From: Ziziphus jujuba | Taxonomy: Eukaryota; Streptophyta; Magnoliopsida; Rosales; Rhamnaceae | Length of the DNA stretch: 64,000 nucleotides | Assembly (NCBI RefSeq): GCF_031755915.1 | Contig: NC_083379.1 | Location: 1,065,001-1,129,000 of the forward strand | Reading direction: 5' to 3' | In this document: in pieces, positions 48,943 to 58,400 of the stretch | Position numbering within the stretch: the stretch's first letter is position 1 | How the letters are laid out: every line of letters begins with the position of its first letter | Position numbers and translations under genes: made by a program | The notes under the pieces: model-generated | Seen by the model: the letters and a program-made list of their open reading frames with translations, nothing else | Databases searched by the model: none | Told to the model about the DNA's origin: nothing

Positions 48943-51900
48943 ATGATGGTTGCAAACAGTTTTGATCTATGGCAAAAAGATTCCTTCTTTTCTGCAGCCG
49001 AGGAGGTTCAGGAATCAGCTGACATGTATGGTCCTTTTTTTTTTTGTTTTTTCGTCCCTATTTTTTATACGTTTTGGTTATGTGGGTATGGATCATTTCA
49101 GTTGATGGAGATGCTTATTTGGGCTTTTGTAGTAAGAATTCGCGGATGGGTATTTTTGTGTTGTTCAATTAATGGGATTTGGCGGTGTGGATATGAATTA
49201 TTTTGGGTTGTATTTGAATCTTTATGCTGTTTTTGCTTGATGAGGCTTTCAAAGTGCTTATAATATGTTAGAGCTTGGTTCCGTGGTTGTGATGTTTGTT
49301 TAGTATTAAATTGTGGGGATTGTTAAATTCTGGTTTCTACTGCTCCTTCTTTTGTTGTCGTCGTCACTGTAGGCTTTGTTGTAAACTCTGTAAATGATAA
49401 TATCCCGCAGTTAGTTTTTAGATATATTTATCTATATATATATATATATATATATATTTGTTTTTGTTGTTGGGGCGGGCGGCAAGGGTTTTAAATGGTA
49501 TTACTTTGTTTGTTCATAAATATGCTTAAAAGCTGTGAATTTAGTTTGTTTATCTTTCCAGAATGGAATCAGCATACAGGACATGGGTCAGAGAGAGAAG
49601 AGAAATGCGGTCACCTGAGAATCTGGATGAACTCAGTAGAGAGCTTCAAACTACTTTAGGTACTGCCAAATGGCAGGTAAGTTGCTTTACCTGTGAAGTT
49701 CAAATCTGAAAATTGTGGTTTAGTTTGTGTAAAGTCCAACTTAAACAATATGGAACATTCCTTTTGCATTTGGTGATTTTGTTTTTGAACTGTGAATGTT
49801 GAATTAGCTAGAAGAGTTCGAGAGGGCTGTCAGATTGAGTTATGGACATGGTCGAGATGATAATTCAACAACTAGACACAGACAATTTATTGTGGCAATT
49901 GAAAACCAAATTTCTCGTGTTGAAGCAGCATTAAGAGAATCATTTCTCGAGGAAGGAAAGCAACCTCTGCGATGGGTAAACCTGGATGAAGAAGAGCGTG
50001 ATGACTTAGCAGCATTTCTCTCTGGAACTTCCCAAGTTATAGGTTATACCAGTTCCAAAGATGAATGTATAGAGCTCAGACCGACTGTGAAAAGCTCTTA
50101 TGAGAAAAATCATATTAAAAGAACCGATGCAGACCCTAAATTAAACTCTTCCTGCAATGGAGATAATTTCGATGAAATAAAATGCTTTAAAGATGTAATT
50201 TCATCAACTAAGGATGTCAATAATGCCATGGAACTTGAAAGAAATGACTTTTCAGGATCAAGGGATGACATAATTTGTCAGGCAGACAGAGCAACTAATA
50301 CAAGGAGAACATGGAGTTCCCCAAATGTTGGTGATTTAAGGATTGTCATTGCGGATGAAGATGAACAGAGACATCAATTACTGCCAGACTTTGAGGACAC
50401 ACCTAAAGAAAAGGGATCCAAACTTTTATTTTGGAAGCAAAGATGTGGGGAAGTTCCTCAGGTGAAGGGAGCAGTCCATGTGTTTAACCGGGTAAGATGT
50501 TTGTGTTTGAAAAAGCAAAAGTAGATTATATAGTTGAAGAAAGGGAATAATGTTTCTTTATATTTTATAGGAAAGAAACATACAGCCCGAATTTGCTTTG
50601 GCACTTTCTTTTTTGGGTGTGTAATTATCCAGGAAATTTGACAAACTCTTTCTTCTGCAGCTTTTTGGTCGGGTTGGGGGGTTTCAGAGGCAATTGCAAA
50701 ATCCACCTCGCTTGCAATATGGTTGTTCTGTTCCAGTTACGCTTGCTTTGATGCTAACTATTTTTTTGATTGGTAAGCTTTGACTGTCTTGAACTTAAAG
50801 CATTCTCAGTTAACGCTAATTACCATATACTTGAAAAAGTAAATGCTTTATGTTTATTTTTATTTTGATAAAAAACATGAAATTACCAAATACTCAAGAG
50901 GATGAGAAATCTTAAGTATAAAAATATGCAAAATTGAAAAATATGCATACAACTCTATACCATAATTACTAAATATAATCCCAGCTCAAGTTGAACGAGT
51001 GTATGCTCTACAATGCCAATGATGTCAAGTTAAAATCTTAAGAATCTACAATTATTCTGTAGGAAATCATGATCTTTAATTTTTCCTTAAAAAATAAAAG
51101 CAAAAATAGCCAGAGTCAGCGTGAATTTTCTTGGAGAGACATGATCAATTCATACTTCTTCAAACATTCTCATCAATCTCGTTGTCTTTAACCAATAGCT
51201 TTAGGCGAATTCTCTTTTGGTGGCTCCCAGCTCGTAGGACCAGAAAATGCCTCTTGTTTTCCCCCCTTTATTGGCCCTTGGCACCTTCCTTAACAGGCCT
51301 TTGAGCCTCCTTCGCATCACCTTCCTCAATTCATCACGCATGATGAAACATATCACATTATCACTTTAACCCTTTTCTTCTGCTTCCAGAACCTTTTTAT
51401 ATTTAATCTCATGAAGGTGTTTTCGTTATTTGTTCAAAAACTCACATTTGTTAAGTATTGGTTTCGGCCATGCATTGGTGGAAAGTATTTTATAAACCTA
51501 ACTTTTATATACTATCTGTGTTGTGTGAAAATAAAGATAAAGAAGTTAGCACCATCATGCTGGAGTTGGTTGTTTTCATACTTCAGAGATGAGGAGTTAA
51601 TTTCTTTACAAGTTGGAGCTTAATCTGTTGTTCAAAGGGGAGAAAGAGAGAGAGACAGAGAGACAGAGAGGGGGGTGGGGGCGTGGGGTGGGTGTGTGGA
51701 GGGTGGAGAAGCCTACAAAAAGAAAGTGTTAACAAACTCTTTCTATTGTATAGCTGCCGGTATGTCTGAGATTTGTTGACCAGTGGTGGAAAATTCTTCG
51801 TTATCTTATGATTGTTGTTAAGCTTGCCACTCTATATACTTTTGAACCTTTTTTGGAAAATCTATATGATTTTGAGCTAACGCAGTGACATTTCAGAAGC

Positions 51901-52331
51901 ACTTATTCTGAGAAAGTATCTGGGTTCTCTTTTAAGAATAGATTATAGGAGCTATCATTTTAACATTCTGGAAAAGTAACACTGCAGATCCATTTCAAGT
52001 ACAATAAAAATTAGAAGCTATTACCTTTGTTTATGCCGGATGTGAAGCACTTAACTTTGGATCTCGTTTTTCATTCTCTGGTATTGACCTAGCATATTAA
52101 GGGGGAATGTTTCATGTATTTCTTATTATGTGTCTTCTATGTGCCGTGTCTTAGTCTATAGAGAAGATGTGGGGCCTTGACAGTGACATGCTGGAAACAT
52201 AGAGGACATAGGCTTGATATTAATTTGAATGTTCATAAATTTGACCGGTCAATATGTGTTAGTTTCTTCTATAGTATTATGCTAACGAGGGTTCTCTCTC
52301 TGCAGTGCCATTTTTATTTTATTCAAACTGA
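48943..52331 (+). CDS. Syntaxin/t-SNARE-family protein with SYP6-type N-terminal domain
   Basis: Exons 48943-49025, 49562-49676, 49808-50491, 50661-50772 and 52306-52331 join to 339 residues. Residues 1-140 match the syntaxin-6 N-terminal three-helix domain (DSFFSAAEEVQESAD, YRTWVRERRE, ELQTTLGTAKWQLEEFERAV). A polar, probably disordered linker follows. The C-terminal hydrophobic anchor is encoded by exons 4 and 5 (VTLALMLTIFLIVPFLFYS). I see no canonical SNARE heptad region before the anchor, so it probably acts as a SNARE-related adaptor or regulator and does not form a core fusion bundle. From memory it matches At2g18860/At4g30240. The last exon is only 26 bases after a 1.5-kb intron that holds a G-rich tract. 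Confidence 0.82.
51670..51704 (+). other. G-rich tract with G-quadruplex potential
   Basis: Runs of six, five, four and three G separated by one to three bases (ggggggtgggggcgtgggg, then tggg), followed by gggtgg. It follows a GA/GACA repeat and lies on the sense strand of the last intron of the SNARE-like gene, so the RNA could also fold. Confidence 0.75.
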
Positions 52332-52374
52332 GGCCAAGTGGTACCTCTACTGCACCTGATCACAATGGCAGGTA

Positions 52375-52408
<34 letters not shown>

Positions 52409-53517
52409 TTATTTTTATTTTTATTTTTAATTATTATTATTATTATTATTATAATTTACGCTTTGAATACTTCTTTACATATCACTCATTGCTAGTAATA
52501 TAAAATATAGGTTAGTAAAGTAGAATATGGTTTGATGCTTCCAATGTGCTAATTTACAAGTATTGGGGTTGTTTTTATGGCAGAATTTAGCCGGAGATGA
52601 GGATGCTGGTGTAGCAAAATATCTGTCCTAGTTATTGACGGAGGTCTGGAGCAGGCTAAACACCTTGAAAGTTGAAGAAGTACTGAAGCAGGTATACCAG
52701 GATTATACCAGGATTTAGGTTATGTTTGAAGGTTTCCTGGTGACACAAATGTAAATGCATTCGTGTAGTTTTAATAGGAATGTTTTAGAGTTGACAATCA
52801 GATATTTGAGCTTGATCGATAAAAGACTCTCTTGAACATGGCAATAATATTGATTGTTGAGAGTCAAATCCGGCCTATTGTATAACCATCTCTTTGTTCT
52901 TGTAAGGAAGGGCTCCATCTTCACGTTTGTTCGTAATGAATTTGTTTGAAGTTCGAGTTAAATCCATCAGTTTCTGGTTCTTGAGCATGGTTCATAATGG
53001 TTCACCTTTAACTATTAGCTCTAGTATATTTATTCCTATGAAAATGGTTCAACTTTCTCAGATTTATGGACCTCTCAAGAGTATTAAAATCATGACTTTC
53101 TAGCCAAAAAAAGAAATATCATTAGAACCAAGTAAAATTGCTTCCCTGTAACGAAGAGATATTGTTTAAGAGAGATACATGGCAACATAAACCCAAATTC
53201 CAAATGCAATCTAAACAACTTCGTCGAATTCTATTGAAAAAAAAAAAAAAAAGTAATTTATTTTAATCTTATTCAGTTTCACTAATGAAGTTTCATTTAT
53301 CTGTTTAACAAACAGACTTTGCTAACATTACTTTTCTAATTTTCATAAACAATTAGAAAATTTGAATTCAGTAATGTTATAGCCTCAAAAATGTTTCCCA
53401 AACATTTACCTAATAAGACTGTGTTAATATCTCTACACCATTACTTGTTAATGATAAAAATAAGAAATAAATAAACAAATACCGATACTAATTGTATTTT
53501 TCTTTAACAACAATTAT
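52332..53517. other. SNARE-like 3' region and spacer to XRCC3
   Basis: After the stop, ggcag/gtag at 52372-52373 and tatggcag ending 52583 could bound a 3' UTR intron holding a T28 run (52376-52403). The rest is AT-rich spacer. No gene was seen. Confidence 0.4.
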
Positions 53518-53527
53518 TATATAAATA
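53518..53527 (+). promoter_or_regulatory. Probable TATA box of XRCC3
   Basis: tatataaata lies 91 bases before the XRCC3 start codon, which would give a leader of about 60 bases. No other start signal is apparent. Confidence 0.5.
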
Positions 53528-53617
53528 ATCAGTTTAGCGTGGGACTTTAAAGAAAATAAATAAACAAGTAGGAACCTAATTATATTTTTCCCACCGCTCC
53601 ATCCCAAATTCCAGAAA

Positions 53618-54508
53618 ATGGCAGTGACACCAGAAAACCTCCTTCGCCGTCCGCTCACCACCCAGAAGTGCACGCTGGGCTGTCCGGTCCTCGATCGCTG
53701 CCTCGCCGGCGGCATTCCCTGCAACTCCATTACCGAGCTTGTTGCCGAGAGTGGTTGCGGTAAGACCCAACTCTGCCTCCAACTAGCCCTCTATGCTCAG
53801 CTTCCACTCTCCAATGGCGGCCTCTCTGCCTCCACTCTCTACATCCACACCGAGTTCCCTTTCCCCTTCCGCCGCCTCCAGCAACTCTCGCGCTCTTTCT
53901 GCTATTCGCACCCTGATCTCCGCTGCAATCCGTGTGACAATGTATTCGTTCACGCTGTACATTCTGCAGACCAATTGCTCGATACAATGCCCCACATAGA
54001 GACATTCCTTTCTGAGCCAAAAGCCCAGTTGCCCATCAAACTCATTGTGATCGATTCGATCGCGGCGCTCTTTCGTTCCGAATTTGACAACACCCCTTTT
54101 GAGCTCAAGCGAAGATCGTCGCTGTTTTTCAAGATATCTGGGAAATTGAAGTCATTGGCGAAGCGGTTCGGTTTGTGTATTGTGGTAACGAACCAGGTGG
54201 TTGATTATATTGGAGCAAATGAGGGGATAAATGGGTTGAGGCTCGGAAATTTTGGCTCTTTGTATTCTTCTGGAAGACGAGTTTGTGCGGCTCTTGGACT
54301 AGCTTGGGCCAACTGTGTGAATACGAGGTTGTTCTTATCCAGATACGAGGAAGTTATCGGAGAAGACAAGGATTTGAAGGAGGTAGAAGATGGTGACTAT
54401 CTTTGTAGGCAAACAAGGAGGCAACTCTCTGTTGTTTTTGCTCCTCATTTGCCGGATTGTTCATGTGAATTTGTAATAAGAAAAGAAGGCGTCTTTGGAG
54501 TTGGATGA
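53618..54508 (+). CDS. XRCC3: XRCC3, RAD51-paralogue DNA repair ATPase
   Basis: Single exon of 296 residues with the RecA/RAD51 core: the approach LGCPVLDRCLAGGIPCNSIT, Walker A AESGCGKTQLCLQL (43-56) and Walker B KLIVIDSIA (141-149). RAD51-like segments ALFRSEF and CIVVTNQVVD follow at 150-196, and the C-terminal part contains GLAWANCVNTRLFL. XRCC3 pairs with RAD51C and supports RAD51 loading in homologous recombination, meiosis and crosslink repair. The first P-loop position is Ala43 where the consensus has Gly; the GKT lysine and threonine are intact. GC content is clearly higher than in the surroundings, which is usual for a single-exon coding gene here. From memory the Arabidopsis gene is At5g57450, next to TML, and a TML fragment lies 3.5 kb downstream here. 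Confidence 0.93.
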   Translation: MAVTPENLLRRPLTTQKCTLGCPVLDRCLAGGIPCNSITELVAESGCGKTQLCLQLALYAQLPLSNGGLSASTLYIHTEFPFPFRRLQQLSRSFCYSHPDLRCNPCDNVFVHAVHSADQLLDTMPHIETFLSEPKAQLPIKLIVIDSIAALFRSEFDNTPFELKRRSSLFFKISGKLKSLAKRFGLCIVVTNQVVDYIGANEGINGLRLGNFGSLYSSGRRVCAALGLAWANCVNTRLFLSRYEEVIGEDKDLKEVEDGDYLCRQTRRQLSVVFAPHLPDCSCEFVIRKEGVFGVG

Positions 54509-55322
54509 CCCTGTATTTTCCATTCATGTTCATTTTAATTATGAAATTTTGCTTAATTATTAATTTTTTAAGGTACATAATGCCAATTTTTTCATTTTTG
54601 GGTTTTGAGCCTTTTTTTTTTTTTTAAAATTTAGTGTAAAATATGTAACTTCAATTTTTTTTTTCTCTAAATTAATATGTTTAGTGATGGTTCTTATCTC
54701 ATAATTAAAAATTAAAAATTTATTGAGTGAAGTATTATCAACTTACAAAATGTTAATTAAACATGTATTTAGAAATCCCAAAAGGATTTGGACAGCATTT
54801 AGAAAAGGAAAAAAATGTAATGACCACAAAATCTCTTTATTGTTTCCTTTATGTTTTTTTAAATTTTTTTTAAACATCTTTTATGTTAACAGTCTCTTTA
54901 TTTTATTTATTTATTTTTTTAACTATGTTTTACGTAGTTAAGGATAAATTAATAATAAACTTATTTATTAACCCATAACTATACTGTCCAAAGAGCCATA
55001 AACCACGGTCATTCTCCTAATCATATTATTTTTTGGACAATATTCCTAATCATATTTGGCTTTAAAATATTGTCACTATTATATATATATAAATATATAT
55101 ATGCATTTTAATTTCGGTTTTAAAAATTTGTAGAATACAAAAAATAATTTAGTTTTTAGTAGCTACTGTAGAATCCATTGATAAATTAACATATATATTT
55201 GCAACTTCTCTAATTTATCTATTTTGTACCTTCTCTCCCCATATCGTGTTTATTCAACATTGTTTTCTTTCTTTATATATATATATATATATATATAGTT
55301 GAGTAGCCTATATTCAACATCA
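54509..55322. other. Spacer and promoter, XRCC3 to NAC gene
   Basis: AT-rich, with T/A runs and TA repeats at about 55080-55100 and 55276-55298. The latter lies immediately before the NAC start and could supply the TATA function. No gene was seen. Confidence 0.5.
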
Positions 55323-56575
55323 ATGGAGACCTACTATAGAAAAAAGGTTATTCCTGGAGAGCTTTTTGTACCTAGCGATCGAGTACTAATTCACCATTAT
55401 CTAAGGAAAAAGGTTATGAACCATGGGCATCTCTTGCAATCTCACTCCAAGATTCACGATGTCAATCTTTACGACTTTCATCCTCAGCACCTCACGGGTA
55501 CTAATTATATCCGAATTTTTTTTTTCAACGATCTTTTCTTGGTTTTTAACATTATTATTGTGTATTATTACGTTAGATATGTTTGATATCATCAATGGAG
55601 AGGATTGGTACTTTTTCACTCCAAGAAATAGGAAATACCCCAATGGAAATAGACCTAATCGATCAGCTGCCAATGGATATTGGAAACCAACTGGTAGTGA
55701 TACAATTATAAAGAAACGTGGAAAAGAAATTGGATCCAAGAAGTGTCTTGATTATTATACAGGGAAGCATCCTGGAGGTACTAAAACGGAATGGAAAATG
55801 CACGAGTATAGATTAATGGACAGCACTGCTCTTCCTGCTCCTGCTAGATATAATAATATGGACATGAAGGTATGAACTAATTGAATGATCTTTCTTTGTA
55901 AATTAATGAATATATATATATATATATATATGAATGATTAATGTCGTTCTTCTATATCTTTCTTAAACACCTTGTGTAGTGTGATTGAAATCTTATGTAA
56001 ATTTTGATTTATTTATTAAAAAATAGATTAAATTTAAACGTCTGTTGCATTTTAAAATTTTCATATCTGATTAACGTGTGTGTGGTTTTTTTTTTTTTTT
56101 TTTTTTTTTGGGAATAGTTGGATGACTGGGTGTTATGTAAAATTTATAAGAAAGACACTACTAAAAAGCAAAATAATTACGATGAAACGGGACAAATATC
56201 ATATACAGCAGTACAACATCCTAATGAAGGTACGTGCTAACATTGTTCTTTTTTTTTTTGAAAAAAAAAACCATTTTTTTTTTTGAAAAAAAAAAAACCA
56301 TTTTTTATACCATATTCATCAGGTGGGCAATAAAATTTAAGTATATTTGTATGCTGCAGAACAATTGAAGAGGGATGAAACATCATTTGATGATGAGAAG
56401 CCAAATGAAACATCGTTTGATGATGAGAAGCCAAGTTATGATCATGAGACGGTAGAGGCGCCTTATAATATGAACAATCATTTTAATGATGAAGGATGGC
56501 CATCTAATATTTTATGGCCTAATAATATTACACCATTTCAGAATTCTGGTTTGCTTGACCATCAAGGCTATTTAC

Positions 56576-56612
<37 letters not shown>

Positions 56613-57236
56613 TTATATTAACATTTTATGCAAGGATATTGTTATTTTGAAGAAACTTAAAATGATTTTAGAATGTGTAGTGTTAATATTTTTTATGATA
56701 AATTACTTTATATTTATTTAGCTTTCTCTACATACATATGATAGATGATGTTTTTCCAATGTCGAATTTGGATTCTACGATGACATCCTGTCATGAGCAG
56801 TACTTTGATGAGATACCGAACCAACTTCCAAAAGATGTGGATCTTTTGATGAATTGGAATTATAAAACCACAGCAGGTGATTATCATCAGCAACAACAAC
56901 AACCAAGTACTACTTTCTTTGGGATGTCAGATCAGATTGCTATAGGTAACGATATCGATAGTCAGCTGATTAATGCCAAACCATATGAGGCTTCTGGTTA
57001 TGTTGGTCTTCAGGGATATTTATCAGGTATATATTTACTGTTTAATTTCAAGAAAAAAAAATAAAAATTAGTATATGCATATTTAATTTTGCATGATGTT
57101 TGTAGAAGTTCTGGTTGACCAAATGAAGAATGGAGATGAAGATAAGACGGCACCATCGTCATTCATTCATAATCAGCAGCAGCCAATGAATTTTGATGAG
57201 ATGAGAGATTTGGTCATGAATCGTTTCAAGGATTAG
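55323..57236 (+). CDS. Divergent NAC-domain transcription factor
   Basis: Exons 55323-55497, 55577-55869, 56118-56229, 56360-56578, 56745-57026 and 57106-57236 join to 403 residues; all downstream introns except the one after exon 2 are phase 1. The NAC domain covers about 9-167. Subdomain A is atypical (PGELFVPSDRVLIHHYL). Subdomain C is well preserved (DWYFFTPRNRKYPNG, then NRSAANGYWKPTG at 87-98), as are D (WKMHEYRL at 131-138) and E (DDWVLCKIYKK at 158-168). The tail is acidic and Gln/Asn-rich, as in an activation region, and contains a duplicated DETSFDDEKP/NETSFDDEKP motif. Exons 4 and 5 end alike (QGYLQ and QGYLS before the donor), suggesting exon duplication. The target genes are unknown. 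I cannot place it in a NAC subgroup. Confidence 0.82.
56249..56300. repeat. Duplicated T-run/A-run hairpin in NAC intron 3
   Basis: Two adjacent copies of a run of T, then g, a run of A and cca (about 56249-56273 and 56274-56300). Each copy is self-complementary. It lies between NAC exons 3 and 4. Confidence 0.7.
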
Positions 57237-57963
57237 GAGTCAGAGTCATTGCCCAGTGAATGCAACAAACATAACCTTGGATTTTCCATACAAAGTTAAA
57301 CAGTCCGTTCGAGGAGGAGCTTGACTCAATTTCCACAAAACCAACTGGCCAGCTTGCAAGCCAGATTGTTTTATGTTATGTGTCTCTGTGTTTTTTCTTA
57401 GGATATAAATTAATTATGAGTAAATTAGACTTGGTAATCATGAACTCGTTGAGACAACTTCGTGTTATTAATTTGATATTTTATCATCATGTTTATATTA
57501 TTATTCTTGTTGGTATAAGGTTTCAAATTATGCATTTTTGTTTAGTCCAAATAAAATATGTTTATATTAAAATATATATTTTAACAACGGCAGCACGGGC
57601 CCAATGGGCTAGTGCTGCAAAATTAATAGTCAGCCCAGCATACCACTCTTTCCTCTTCGTTGAATCGCGGCTTTCTTTCCATCAGGCTCTCAGCGTCGAG
57701 TATCCCATCGACTCCCCGACCAAACCACTTTCCCAATCTACAATTATGTCACTGCTCTTGACAGTTTCTTAAAATTTTCTTTCTCTCCCTCGAAGCCAAA
57801 ACCAGAACCCTCTTTGATTTCTTTGAAATTTTGAATTTTGGATCTTGAATTTCGTAGGAAAAATAGATCCATAAAAAAAAAAAAAAAAAAAAACCAAACC
57901 CAAAAATTCTGGGATCAGATCCGTGTTTGATCTGATTGGAAAACCAGAACTAGAACCAGACCC
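57237..57963. other. Spacer, NAC gene to TML fragment
   Basis: NAC 3' UTR, then AT-rich DNA to about 57585. The last 350 bases are more balanced and look like an authentic plant promoter/leader for the TML fragment. They include a nine-codon upstream frame (57746-57772) and pyrimidine-rich stretches. Confidence 0.5.
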
Positions 57964-58228
57964 ATGTCGTGCTTAGCCCTCTCTCTGCAACCAGCCAATG
58001 GATCAGACATCCTGCTCCAGACCCGCGAGTGGTTCCCACCCGCTCGAGCTCTCGTTGCACTCTCCGCCTTCCGTCAGACCCGCCTTGCCTTCGCCGCCGC
58101 CAAACATAACCAGACCCGCCAATCCTCCAACGCTTTCTCCTCCACCTCCAATGCCAACGAGACCGCTGACTCAACCGCCTCCATCGGCGACCACCCACTT
58201 GTGGTCTCCAGCGGTCAGCTCATCGTCG
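57964..58228 (+). pseudogene. TML: Truncated TML (TPLATE-complex muniscin-like subunit), first exon only
   Basis: The frame from the ATG at 57964 matches the start of plant TML: MSCLALSLQPANGSDILLQT, then REWFPPARALVALSAFRQTR, ending in VVSSGQLIV at 58228. TML is a subunit of the TPLATE adaptor complex of clathrin-mediated endocytosis, a muniscin-like protein of over 600 residues. Here only about 88 residues remain, because the sequence switches to antisense of a PPR gene start. The frame has no stop or frameshift before the break, so the truncation looks recent. TML is essential in Arabidopsis (At5g57460, beside XRCC3), so a full copy should exist elsewhere if this one is real. The leader region also looks intact, so a short chimeric transcript is possible. 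Confidence 0.75.
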
Positions 58229-58400
58229 CCATGCAGTTTACGAGCATTTGGGTATGAACCTGTTGCAGTTGTTTGGTGGATGCGCATTCTTTCAAGAGGA
58301 GTAGCAGCTTCTCAGGGATGTTTACATGGCGGAGATGGCGGGAAATAAAGCGCGGTGGTCGCAATTTTGTTCCAAGCATAGTTTTCCGAAGGCCTTTCAC
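58229..58400 (-). pseudogene. Truncated start of a PLS-type pentatricopeptide repeat gene
   Basis: On the - strand an ATG at 58400 opens a frame reading MKGLRKTMLGTKL and then PEKLLLLLKECASTKQLQQV, HTQMLVN. The pattern LLxLLKEC...LxQxHxQMLV is typical of the first repeats of organelle-targeted plant PPR proteins, and the basic N-terminus fits a transit peptide. Coding similarity stops at about 58229-58236, where antisense TML sequence begins. The remaining repeats (usually several hundred residues) are absent. The family call rests on a short segment. Confidence 0.6.
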
